Below are positions 1 through 5,249 of a stretch of 6,421 bases of DNA, in pieces (within the stretch, counting starts at the first letter, position 1; each line of letters starts with the position of its first letter). The notes below the pieces were generated by a model that was not told the origin of the DNA, did not search any database, and was given only the letters and a program-made list of their open reading frames with translations. This DNA is from Balneolia bacterium (GTDB taxonomy: Bacteria > Bacteroidota > Rhodothermia > Balneolales > Cyclonatronaceae). A program made the translations under genes and the position numbers. The stretch covers positions 1 to 6,421 of the forward strand of contig PXAI01000260.1 in the NCBI GenBank assembly GCA_003567135.1. Direction: 5' to 3'.

Positions 1-34
1 AAAAAAGCCCGGATCGGAAAACCGAACCGGGCTT
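1..34 (-). terminator. Rho-independent terminator of the 59-1411 gene
   Basis: On the minus strand an 8-bp stem (AAGCCCGG at 5-12 with CCGGGCTT at 27-34) continues after one A/A mismatch into TCGG/CCGA around an AAAA loop. A run of six T's on the transcript (A's at 1-6) follows. It begins about 24 bases past the stop codon of the gene at 59-1411. The TCGG/CCGA core is shared with the terminators of the two paralogous genes at 1593-1627 and 3189-3221. Confidence 0.9.
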
Positions 35-58
35 AAATTTAAGCTGAATGAGCTTTGC

Positions 59-712
59 TTACTTAACCAGCATCATTTTGTTGGTTTGCGTAAAGCTGCC
101 TGCATTCATTCTGTAAAGGTAAACTCCACTTGAGAGATTCTCGGCATCAAAACTTACCGTGTGCTGACCTGCGCTGAGCGTGCTGTTAACAAGCGTAGCA
201 ACGCGCTGACCCTGAATGTTGAATACCTCAACGGTTACATTTGAAGCTTCAGGAAGTGTGAAGCTGATGTTCGTTGTTGGGTTAAACGGGTTTGGGTAAT
301 TTTGGTCAAGTGCGAACTCGGTTGGGATACCTGTTTCAGGATCTGTGCTGGCAGCAAGGTCACGCTCGAGCGTAACTTCCCAAACCTGCTCGGCAAAACG
401 TGAGGCTTCGCCTGCCTGGGCTTCCACGGTCCACTCAAGCATTACATCGTCGCCAGCTTCGATTCCGAGTGAAGCAAGAAGGTCATCAACATCGCCTGAA
501 AGAAGCGTCAGTGAAGTTGCTGCACCGGCATCGTCGGCTTCAAAAGAAAGAAGCGGGTCAGAGAAATCTGAGCCGGGGAAATCAGCATGCCAAACATAGC
601 CTTCCGCGTTTGCAGAAGCTTCCCAGGTTACTTCGATTTCTTCATCGCTGCCTGAGAATGTTACAACGGTAGAACCGTTCGGAGGAGTAAGAAGAGCAAA
701 TTCGCCGAGTTC
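59..712 (-). repeat. Shared 217-codon C-terminal module, copy 1
   Basis: Codons 234-450 plus the stop of the 59-1411 gene. It aligns without any indel to 1663-2316 and 3250-3903, all 654 bases long. It starts at the common ELGEFALL and ends at KMMLVK. It encodes the Ig-like domain and the T9SS sorting domain. The DNA copies differ at many synonymous positions although the proteins are very close, so this is an old or strongly constrained duplication and not a recent exact repeat. Confidence 0.9.
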
Positions 713-1411
713 AGGAGCATCTGCTTCTGCTGTAACAACTTCGATCCACTGATACCAGCCGTCGGCACCCTGTGTCCATGCATCAGATACGTTGAACCAC
801 TGTCCGGTATCCCACTGTTCCCATTCGGTTTCAACAGCTACACCCTGAGCCTGGCTTGAAAGAACTCCAAACGCCTCAGGATCTACTGAAACATCCCAGT
901 TATACGCAACGTGGAAAGATCCGGTAACAGATACAGGTTCATCGAATACAATTTCGGTAGGCTCTACGGTTCCGTCAGGAACAACAATATCACCAACGGT
1001 AATTTCAGTTGAGCCGAATACGGTATTCATATCAGGACCGCTTGCAGCATCACCCGCCACAATAGAAACGGTGATAACTTCATCTGATGATGCAGGATCT
1101 GCTTCACCGAAATACATCACTACTGATTCAATCATAGTTTCTGAATCAACAGTAAACGTAGTGGATTTACCCTGATCAAAATATCCGTTGGTACCGAAAA
1201 TAAATCCGCCCTCTTCAGTTCCGAAAAGTGCCGGTTCTCCGGTTGGGTCAAAATTTCGAAGGATGTGTTCGTCCTGAACAAATGTCGGAGCGTCAACTCT
1301 CAGATCCAGATGTTCTGCTGAGCGCTGGGCGAATGCGTCTGCCATCATTCCGACGGACAGCAGGCATACCAGCGTGGTGTACAATGCCGTTTTTTTGTAG
1401 TTATTAAACAT
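59..1411 (-). CDS. T9SS type A sorting domain protein with Trp-rich N-terminal head (paralog 1 of 3)
   Basis: This is a predicted secreted or cell-surface protein of 450 residues. Seen: a signal peptide with basic start (KK at 6-7), hydrophobic core about 9-22 and likely cleavage after ADAFA (residue 28). The head spans about 29-233 and carries the GGFIFGTN signature at 68-75 and six tryptophans between 197 and 222. An Ig-like domain follows at about 234-350, then a T9SS type A sorting domain at about 366-450 with QNYPNPFNPTT (370-380) and a C-terminal KMMLVK. By family knowledge, the sorting domain directs export across the outer membrane by T9SS, usually with removal of the domain and anchoring to the surface. 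The ligand or activity of the head is unknown to me. No Shine-Dalgarno precedes the ATG at 1409-1411, but the signal peptide fixes the start. The only cysteine is in the signal peptide. Residues 234-450 are gap-free paralogs of the ends of the two genes upstream. It has its own terminator and a 181-base upstream gap, so it is probably a separate transcript. Confidence 0.92.
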   Translation of the reverse strand: MFNNYKKTALYTTLVCLLSVGMMADAFAQRSAEHLDLRVDAPTFVQDEHILRNFDPTGEPALFGTEEGGFIFGTNGYFDQGKSTTFTVDSETMIESVVMYFGEADPASSDEVITVSIVAGDAASGPDMNTVFGSTEITVGDIVVPDGTVEPTEIVFDEPVSVTGSFHVAYNWDVSVDPEAFGVLSSQAQGVAVETEWEQWDTGQWFNVSDAWTQGADGWYQWIEVVTAEADAPELGEFALLTPPNGSTVVTFSGSDEEIEVTWEASANAEGYVWHADFPGSDFSDPLLSFEADDAGAATSLTLLSGDVDDLLASLGIEAGDDVMLEWTVEAQAGEASRFAEQVWEVTLERDLAASTDPETGIPTEFALDQNYPNPFNPTTNISFTLPEASNVTVEVFNIQGQRVATLVNSTLSAGQHTVSFDAENLSSGVYLYRMNAGSFTQTNKMMLVK

Positions 1412-1427
1412 GGTGTTTATGTAGTTA

Positions 1428-1497
1428 GGTTGTCATTTAAATGATTGGTAGTCAAGTTCCAAACTGAAAAGACTACATTTTCGTGCGAATGACAACC
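1428..1497. repeat. Inverted 9-bp repeat upstream of the 59-1411 gene, with nested 12-bp palindrome
   Basis: GGTTGTCAT at 1428-1436 is the exact reverse complement of ATGACAACC at 1489-1497. A perfect 12-bp palindrome, TCATTTAAATGA (1433-1444), overlaps the left arm. Both lie 17-86 bases upstream of the start codon of the 59-1411 gene, where an operator or promoter would be expected. The TTGTCA in the right arm, read on the minus strand, also matches a sigma-70 -35 box at five of six positions, but I see no good -10 partner. A regulatory role is inference; arms of this length can arise by chance in AT-rich DNA. Confidence 0.4.
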
Positions 1498-1563
1498 GTT
1501 ATTTACAAAATAGAAGCACTTATAGAACTCTTTACATCCGGCCTTTTCCCCATATACGCTCTG

Positions 1564-1586
1564 TTACATCATTCCGCCTGATGTAA
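1564..1586. repeat. Short inverted repeat TTACATC / GATGTAA
   Basis: TTACATC (1564-1570) and GATGTAA (1580-1586) form perfect 7-bp arms around a 9-base spacer. They lie just past the terminator of the 1663-3003 gene and about 155-175 bases upstream of the 59-1411 gene. A third copy of TTACATC, in direct orientation, sits at 1532-1538. It could be an operator-like site or a weak hairpin; there is no T-tract to suggest a terminator. Confidence 0.3.
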
Positions 1587-1592
1587 AAGCAT

Positions 1593-1627
1593 AAAAAAAG
1601 CCCGACTCGGAATATCCGTGCCGGGCT
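1593..1627 (-). terminator. Rho-independent terminator of the 1663-3003 gene
   Basis: The hairpin arms are AGCCCG (1599-1604) and CGGGCT (1622-1627), with an inner CGGA/TCCG stem and two mismatches between. On the minus-strand transcript it is followed by a seven-T run (A's at 1593-1599). It lies about 35 bases after the stop codon of the gene at 1663-3003. Confidence 0.88.
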
Positions 1628-1635
1628 ATATACAA

Positions 1636-1651
1636 GGTGATTCAGATCACC
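1636..1651 (-). other. Extra hairpin in the 3' untranslated region of the 1663-3003 gene
   Basis: GGTGAT (1636-1641) and ATCACC (1646-1651) form a perfect 6-bp stem with a 4-base loop, between the stop codon at 1663 and the terminator at 1593-1627. It has no T-tract, so it is not a terminator by itself. It may stabilise the 3' end of the mRNA or be a protein-binding palindrome. The two paralogous genes lack an equivalent. Confidence 0.45.
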
Positions 1652-1662
1652 AGTGCCGAAAT

Positions 1663-2316
1663 TTACTTAACGAGCATCATTTTGTTCGTTTGTGTGAAAT
1701 TACCGGCGTTCATGCGATACATGTAGATACCGCTTGAAAGGTTGGCAGCATCAAAGCTAACGGTGTGCTGACCCGCACTAAGTGTGCTGTTTACAAGAGT
1801 TGCAACACGCTGACCCTGAAGGTTGTAAACCTCAAGCGTAACATCAGATGCTTCAGGCAGGATGAAGCTGATGTTTGTAGTCGGGTTGAACGGGTTAGGA
1901 TAGTTCTGCTCAAGAGCAAAAGCAGTTGGCAGCCCTGTGGCAGGATCGATGCTTGCAGCAAGGTCACGCTCGAGGGTTACGCTCCAGACTTGCTCTGCAA
2001 AACGGGAAGCTCCGGCGGCCTGAGCCTCAACGGTCCATTCCAGGGTAACATCAGCACCGGCTTCCAGGCCAAGTGAGGCAAGAAGCTGATCTACGTTTCC
2101 TGAAATCAGAGTAAGAGAAGTTCCTGTGCCATCTTCGTCGGCTTCGAAAGAAAGAAGCGGCTCAGAGAAGTCAGTACCAGGGAAATCAGCATGCCATACG
2201 TATGTTTCTGCGTTGGCTGAAGCTTCCCAGGTTACCTGGATTTCATCTTCACTGTTGGCAACTGCAACAACGGTAGCGCCATCGGCAGGAGCAAGAAGTG
2301 CGAACTCACCGAGTTC
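1663..2316 (-). repeat. Shared 217-codon C-terminal module, copy 2
   Basis: Codons 230-446 plus stop of the 1663-3003 gene, colinear and indel-free with 59-712 and 3250-3903. The protein sequence runs from ELGEFALL to KMMLVK. In the last 85 residues about 72 positions are identical in all three copies by my hand count. Confidence 0.9.
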
Positions 2317-3003
2317 AGGAGCTGCCGCCGGGCATGGAAATACTGCAAGATCAACATTTACCTGGTAGGTGGTTGATGGAACCCAGGCATCGTTATCTTC
2401 AATGAAGTACGCATTGCCTGAACCTTCACCACTTGGCGTGGAAAAGTTTCCAAAGCCATAGGTAACGTTATCGTTAGTACCCTGGAAACCGTCAAGGCCT
2501 AAAAGATCAGCACCTACAACGTAGCTGCCTGATACAGTTGCAGGCTCGTCGAATTCTACATATATGTAGGAATCGCCCTGCTCAAGGTCTGACATTGCAA
2601 CATCAACTGAGGTAAGCATTTCCTGAGAATCGAAATCCCATACTGCAAATTTTACCGTTCCGGATGTACCGATAGTACGAACCAGATAAGCAGCACCGGC
2701 GATTTGGATTTCACCGTCGGCAGTAAATCTGTGGAAATATGCTTTATCACCATATATATTTGTTCCGAAAGCATAACCACCATCTTCAGCCCAAGAAATC
2801 AGATTCTCACCAGTTCTGTCTAACCAGTTCTGTGGGAGAATGTAATTATCACAAGCATCAGGAAGATTATCTGTCAATAAAGAAACTCCGCTGTTTAGTG
2901 GGACACTAACAATAGAAGCTTTCTGCGCAAAAGCGTTCTGAGAGAGGAAGAATCCGCAAATCAGAAAACTTGTCAAAAATAACTTTGTAGTAATTTTATT
3001 CAT
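1663..3003 (-). CDS. T9SS type A sorting domain protein with cysteine-bracketed head (paralog 2 of 3)
   Basis: This is a predicted secreted or surface protein of 446 residues. Seen: a signal peptide (basic start, hydrophobic core about 8-20, likely cleavage after NAFA at residue 26). The head spans about 27-229 with the GGYAFGTN signature at 75-82, related to GGFIFGTN in the 59-1411 protein. Both heads also share an FDEP-(V/A)-(S/T)-V-(T/S)-GS strand (151-160 here). Two cysteines, C51 and C224, stand near the two ends of the head and could form a disulfide in the exported protein. An Ig-like domain follows at about 230-346, then a T9SS type A sorting domain at about 362-446 with QNYPNPFNPTT and a terminal KMMLVK. 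The head's ligand or activity is unknown. There is no clear Shine-Dalgarno before the ATG at 3001-3003; the signal peptide supports the start. An AT-rich 185-base gap upstream and a private terminator downstream suggest a monocistronic unit. Confidence 0.92.
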   Translation of the reverse strand: MNKITTKLFLTSFLICGFFLSQNAFAQKASIVSVPLNSGVSLLTDNLPDACDNYILPQNWLDRTGENLISWAEDGGYAFGTNIYGDKAYFHRFTADGEIQIAGAAYLVRTIGTSGTVKFAVWDFDSQEMLTSVDVAMSDLEQGDSYIYVEFDEPATVSGSYVVGADLLGLDGFQGTNDNVTYGFGNFSTPSGEGSGNAYFIEDNDAWVPSTTYQVNVDLAVFPCPAAAPELGEFALLAPADGATVVAVANSEDEIQVTWEASANAETYVWHADFPGTDFSEPLLSFEADEDGTGTSLTLISGNVDQLLASLGLEAGADVTLEWTVEAQAAGASRFAEQVWSVTLERDLAASIDPATGLPTAFALEQNYPNPFNPTTNISFILPEASDVTLEVYNLQGQRVATLVNSTLSAGQHTVSFDAANLSSGIYMYRMNAGNFTQTNKMMLVK

Positions 3004-3188
3004 ATTACATTGATTGATTGGTTGTTAAGTGGGTTAAACAAAAATCTACACATTATTGGAACAAGATTACAATTTTTTTTTAGGATTTAATATCTTTCAT
3101 ACAGGCATACCAATGCGATTAACTTTATCTACTAATAATTTCAATTATTTATAATTATTCATAACAAATTTTCCTATTTACATTTGAC
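3004..3188. other. AT-rich intergenic region upstream of the 1663-3003 gene
   Basis: This gap must hold the promoter of the 1663-3003 gene, but I cannot name a convincing one. It is strongly AT-rich, with AATAATT (3134-3140), AATTATT (3143-3149) and AATTATT (3153-3159) forming overlapping inverted and direct repeats. On the minus strand, TAGATTTTTG about 40 bases before the ATG is one base longer than the Bacteroidota -7 element TAnnTTTG, and no matching TTG lies at the proper distance. No ORF or RNA gene is seen. Confidence 0.4.
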
Positions 3189-3221
3189 AAAAAAAAAGCT
3201 GATTCGGATAACCGAACCAGC
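3189..3221 (-). terminator. Rho-independent terminator of the 3250-4659 gene
   Basis: GCTG (3198-3201) pairs with CAGC (3218-3221), and after one A/C mismatch TTCGG (3203-3207) pairs with CCGAA (3212-3216) around an ATAA loop. Nine A's at 3189-3197 give a long T-tract on the minus-strand transcript. It lies about 28 bases past the stop codon at 3250. The inner stem matches those of the terminators at 1-34 and 1593-1627. Confidence 0.88.
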
Positions 3222-3249
3222 CCTGATTAATTTACTTTGCTCTGTTTTT

Positions 3250-3903
3250 TTACTTAACCAGCATCATTTTATTGGTTTGCGTGAAGCTTCCTGCATTCAT
3301 TCGGTACATATATACTCCGCTTGAAAGACTGGAAGCATCAAAACTGACAGTATGCTGACCTGCGCTCAGCGTACTGTTCACCAGGGTGGCAACGCGCTGT
3401 CCCTGCAGGTTGAACACCTCAACGCTTACATCTGAAGCTTCAGGTAATGTAAAGCTGATGTTGGTAGTTGGATTAAATGGATTCGGGTAATTCTGCTCCA
3501 GTGTAAAGGCGGTTGGCAGGCCTGTGGTCGGATCAACGCTTGAAATCAGGTCGCGCTCGAGAGTTACACCCCATATTTGCTCGGCAAAACGGGATGAGCC
3601 GCCCGCCTGCGCTTCTACCGTCCACTCAAGGTCAACATTATCACCGGCCTCCACGCCAAGTCCTGCAAGCAGCGCATCAACTTCGGATGAAACCAGTGTC
3701 AGCGTAGTTTCTGAACCGTCGTTATCGGCTTCGAATGAAATCAGCGGGTCTGAAAAATCAGAGCCGGGGAAATCGGCGTGCCATACATAGGTTTCCGCGT
3801 TTGCTGAAGCCTCCCAGGTAATCTCGATTTCATCATCACTGTCTGCGAATGTTACTACAGTAGCTCCTTCTGGAGGTGAGAGAAGCGCAAATTCCCCAAG
3901 CTC
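3250..3903 (-). repeat. Shared 217-codon C-terminal module, copy 3
   Basis: Codons 253-469 plus stop of the 3250-4659 gene, exactly the same length as and gap-free against the copies at 59-712 and 1663-2316. It includes the invariant WEASANAE and YVWHADFPG motifs of the Ig-like domain and the sorting signal. Confidence 0.9.
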
Positions 3904-4659
3904 TACCGTTGCGCTGCTGAATACCCGGAAATCATCCACAAACAAAATAAACGCATCGACTGATGTTCCGTTTATTGCAATGTAAACATCCTGACCATCA
4001 AATTCTGACAAATCGTACGTATACTCGGTCCATGCGTCGGCCGGAGCCGATTCATCACCACTGCTAACCATCTCAAAATCTGATATTTCGGTGCCGGTTG
4101 GGCTTACCTGAACATTAAACGTTTCGAGGCCCCATTCAGCGGTGTAGGATTTTGCGTAAAAACTAACCGAAGAATTTGCTCCGAGTGAGATCTGAGGCGA
4201 AATCAGCCAGTCATCGTTTCCGGGAGCCTCTTCACTTGGTACAGTAGAAAACATCGCTGCATACTTGGTCATACCCTCCATTGGCGCAGACCCTTCATCT
4301 TCAAGCGGTGGTTCAGTTGAAGCTGGGTTAAATACAATCCAGGCCATCGGTGAAAACTCACCCGGGAAATCGGGCTGATCTGGTTCCTGGCCGAAACCAT
4401 AGGTTGAACCGCCATCATTATCAATTAAGGTCCAGTCGCCAAAATCCTGATCGAAATCGGGATAGGACTCAAAATCATCTTCAAAAATGATATCTGCATC
4501 CAGCAGCCGGACATCCGGATTGGAGTTAACGGTTACGGGCTGCTGCGTAAAGGCGGGGTCTGCCTGTTTCGAATGTACTTCTGTTGACTGCGCCTGTAAA
4601 GAAGCAGCCAAAAGAAACACGACTAAAACGTTAGATATAATAGTAAATTCAATTTTCAT
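3250..4659 (-). CDS. Choice-of-anchor-J / cleaved-adhesin domain protein with T9SS type A sorting domain (paralog 3 of 3)
   Basis: This is a predicted secreted or surface adhesin-like protein of 469 residues. Seen: a signal peptide (hydrophobic core about 8-20, likely cleavage after LQA at residue 23). A head at about 56-248 has hallmarks of the cleaved-adhesin / choice-of-anchor-J beta-sandwich known from gingipain adhesin regions: FEDDFESYPDF (59-69), DWTLIDNDGG (75-84), AWIVFNP (106-112), NDDWLISPQ (148-156), GLETFNVQVS (177-186), YTYDLSEFDGQ (213-223) and FILFVDDFRV (237-246). An Ig-like domain follows at about 253-369 and a T9SS type A sorting domain at about 385-469. Family knowledge suggests binding of proteins or glycans at the cell surface; the ligand cannot be read here. 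It has no cysteine. The ATG at 4657-4659 has no Shine-Dalgarno; the signal peptide supports it. It lies 66 bases downstream of mgsA on the same strand and may be driven by a promoter in that gap or partly by readthrough. Confidence 0.93.
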   Translation of the reverse strand: MKIEFTIISNVLVVFLLAASLQAQSTEVHSKQADPAFTQQPVTVNSNPDVRLLDADIIFEDDFESYPDFDQDFGDWTLIDNDGGSTYGFGQEPDQPDFPGEFSPMAWIVFNPASTEPPLEDEGSAPMEGMTKYAAMFSTVPSEEAPGNDDWLISPQISLGANSSVSFYAKSYTAEWGLETFNVQVSPTGTEISDFEMVSSGDESAPADAWTEYTYDLSEFDGQDVYIAINGTSVDAFILFVDDFRVFSSATVELGEFALLSPPEGATVVTFADSDDEIEITWEASANAETYVWHADFPGSDFSDPLISFEADNDGSETTLTLVSSEVDALLAGLGVEAGDNVDLEWTVEAQAGGSSRFAEQIWGVTLERDLISSVDPTTGLPTAFTLEQNYPNPFNPTTNISFTLPEASDVSVEVFNLQGQRVATLVNSTLSAGQHTVSFDASSLSSGVYMYRMNAGSFTQTNKMMLVK

Positions 4660-4676
4660 AAGTAACTAGATATTAA

Positions 4677-4705
4677 GTTATAGTGGACTATCAGAAACTT
4701 ATGAA
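4677..4705 (-). promoter_or_regulatory. Possible sigma-70-like promoter for the 3250-4659 gene
   Basis: On the minus strand TTCATA (4700-4705, four of six matches to TTGACA) is followed after exactly 17 bases by TATAAC (4677-4682, five of six matches to TATAAT). A start about 7 bases further would leave a leader of roughly 11 bases before the ATG at 4659. Bacteroidota-type promoters often use a different consensus, and the region is AT-rich, so this is tentative. Confidence 0.3.
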
Positions 4706-4725
4706 AATTATTTTTTCATGCAAGT
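4697..4725 (-). terminator. Weak AT-rich hairpin after mgsA
   Basis: Immediately past the mgsA stop codon, ATGAAAA (4701-4707) pairs with TTTTCAT (4713-4719) around a 5-base loop. The stem extends through a 2-base bulge to ACTT/AAGT (4697-4700 with 4722-4725). There is no long T-tract after it on the minus strand, so any termination would be inefficient. It overlaps the putative promoter at 4677-4705. Confidence 0.3.
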
Positions 4726-5154
4726 CTATGCTTTAAATAACTTTTCATATTCCGATATCATCCGTTCATAATCTCCGTTCATCAGCTGGGATGTCACCAT
4801 AAAATCTGCCGTCGATCGGTTACAGGCTACCGGGATGTTATAGACCACGGCAAGACGAAGCAGCGCCTTTACATCAACATCATGCGGCTGTGCTTCGAGC
4901 GGATCCCAGAAAAAGATCAGGAAATCGATTTCACCTTCGCAAATTTTGGCTCCCACCTGCTGGTCTCCGCCCAGCGGTCCGCTCCGGAAGCGGTGAATTT
5001 CCAGGCCGTGATCATCCGCCAGCTTTTTTCCCGTTGTTCCCGTGGCGTAAAGCGTGTGCTGTTCGAGCAGTTCTCTGTTATGCTCCACCCAGTCAGAGAG
5101 TTCCTGTTTCCGTTTGTCATGAGCAATCAGCGCAATGCTTTTGTGAAACTGCAT
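4726..5154 (-). CDS. mgsA: Methylglyoxal synthase
   Basis: MgsA (EC 4.2.3.3) is a cytoplasmic enzyme that converts dihydroxyacetone phosphate to methylglyoxal and phosphate. It opens a bypass of lower glycolysis that relieves sugar-phosphate build-up when phosphate is scarce. The 142-residue product matches family length (E. coli 152, B. subtilis 137). Counted from the ATG at 5154, the signatures are IALIAHD (7-13), YATGTTG (36-42), SGPLGGDQQVGA (58-69), FFWDPL (81-86), PHDVDVKALLRL (90-101) and PVACN (108-112). The residues equivalent to E. coli His19, Asp71, His98 and Asp101 are present (H12, D64, H91, D94), as are those for phosphate-binding Lys23, Thr45, Thr48 and Ser65. An in-frame ATG at 5191-5193 would add 13 residues. 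I prefer 5154 because AGGAG lies 7 bases upstream, the arginine codon read through that site is the often rare AGG, and family members start only a few residues before IALIAHD. The gene lies 95 bases after the DUF389 gene on the same strand, possibly co-transcribed. Confidence 0.95.
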   Translation of the reverse strand: MQFHKSIALIAHDKRKQELSDWVEHNRELLEQHTLYATGTTGKKLADDHGLEIHRFRSGPLGGDQQVGAKICEGEIDFLIFFWDPLEAQPHDVDVKALLRLAVVYNIPVACNRSTADFMVTSQLMNGDYERMISEYEKLFKA

Positions 5155-5161
5155 CGTGATG

Positions 5162-5166
5162 CTCCT
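5162..5166 (-). promoter_or_regulatory. Ribosome binding site supporting the inner mgsA start
   Basis: On the minus strand AGGAG is followed by 7 bases and ATG at 5152-5154, ideal Shine-Dalgarno spacing. It would lie inside the coding region if the upstream ATG at 5191-5193 were used. That upstream ATG has its own AAGGA (5200-5204) 6 bases away, so a longer or second product cannot be excluded. Confidence 0.6.
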
Positions 5167-5249
5167 GTTTTCAGGATTATGAAGTGATTTCATAGCATTT
5201 CCTTGTCTGTTAGTTCGATTGTGAATAATTCAGGACGGTTGAAAGGCTT

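Noticed and set aside
345..599. Plus-strand ORF, with look-alike plus-strand ORFs at 2126-2368 and 3524-3790 encoding similar Ser/Lys/Glu-rich peptides
   Set aside because: They are antisense to the same part of the three paralogous modules. Their similarity follows from the conserved opposite strand; they have no ribosome site and unnatural composition.
1765..2076. Plus-strand ORF of about 100 codons
   Set aside because: It is a shadow of the T9SS sorting domain coding region on the minus strand, with no equivalent support and a cysteine/arginine-rich non-protein-like composition.
3181..3221. TTGACA at 3184-3189 on the plus strand as a -35 box
   Set aside because: No -10 box follows at a suitable distance, no plus-strand gene lies downstream, and the bases overlap the minus-strand terminator.
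59..4659. Three 654-base repeats as a possible transposon or CRISPR-like array
   Set aside because: They are protein-coding paralogous domains with synonymous divergence, no terminal repeats, no target duplications and no transposase or cas gene.
4882..5187. Plus-strand ORFs opposite mgsA
   Set aside because: They lie completely inside a confident conserved enzyme gene on the other strand and resemble nothing known to me.
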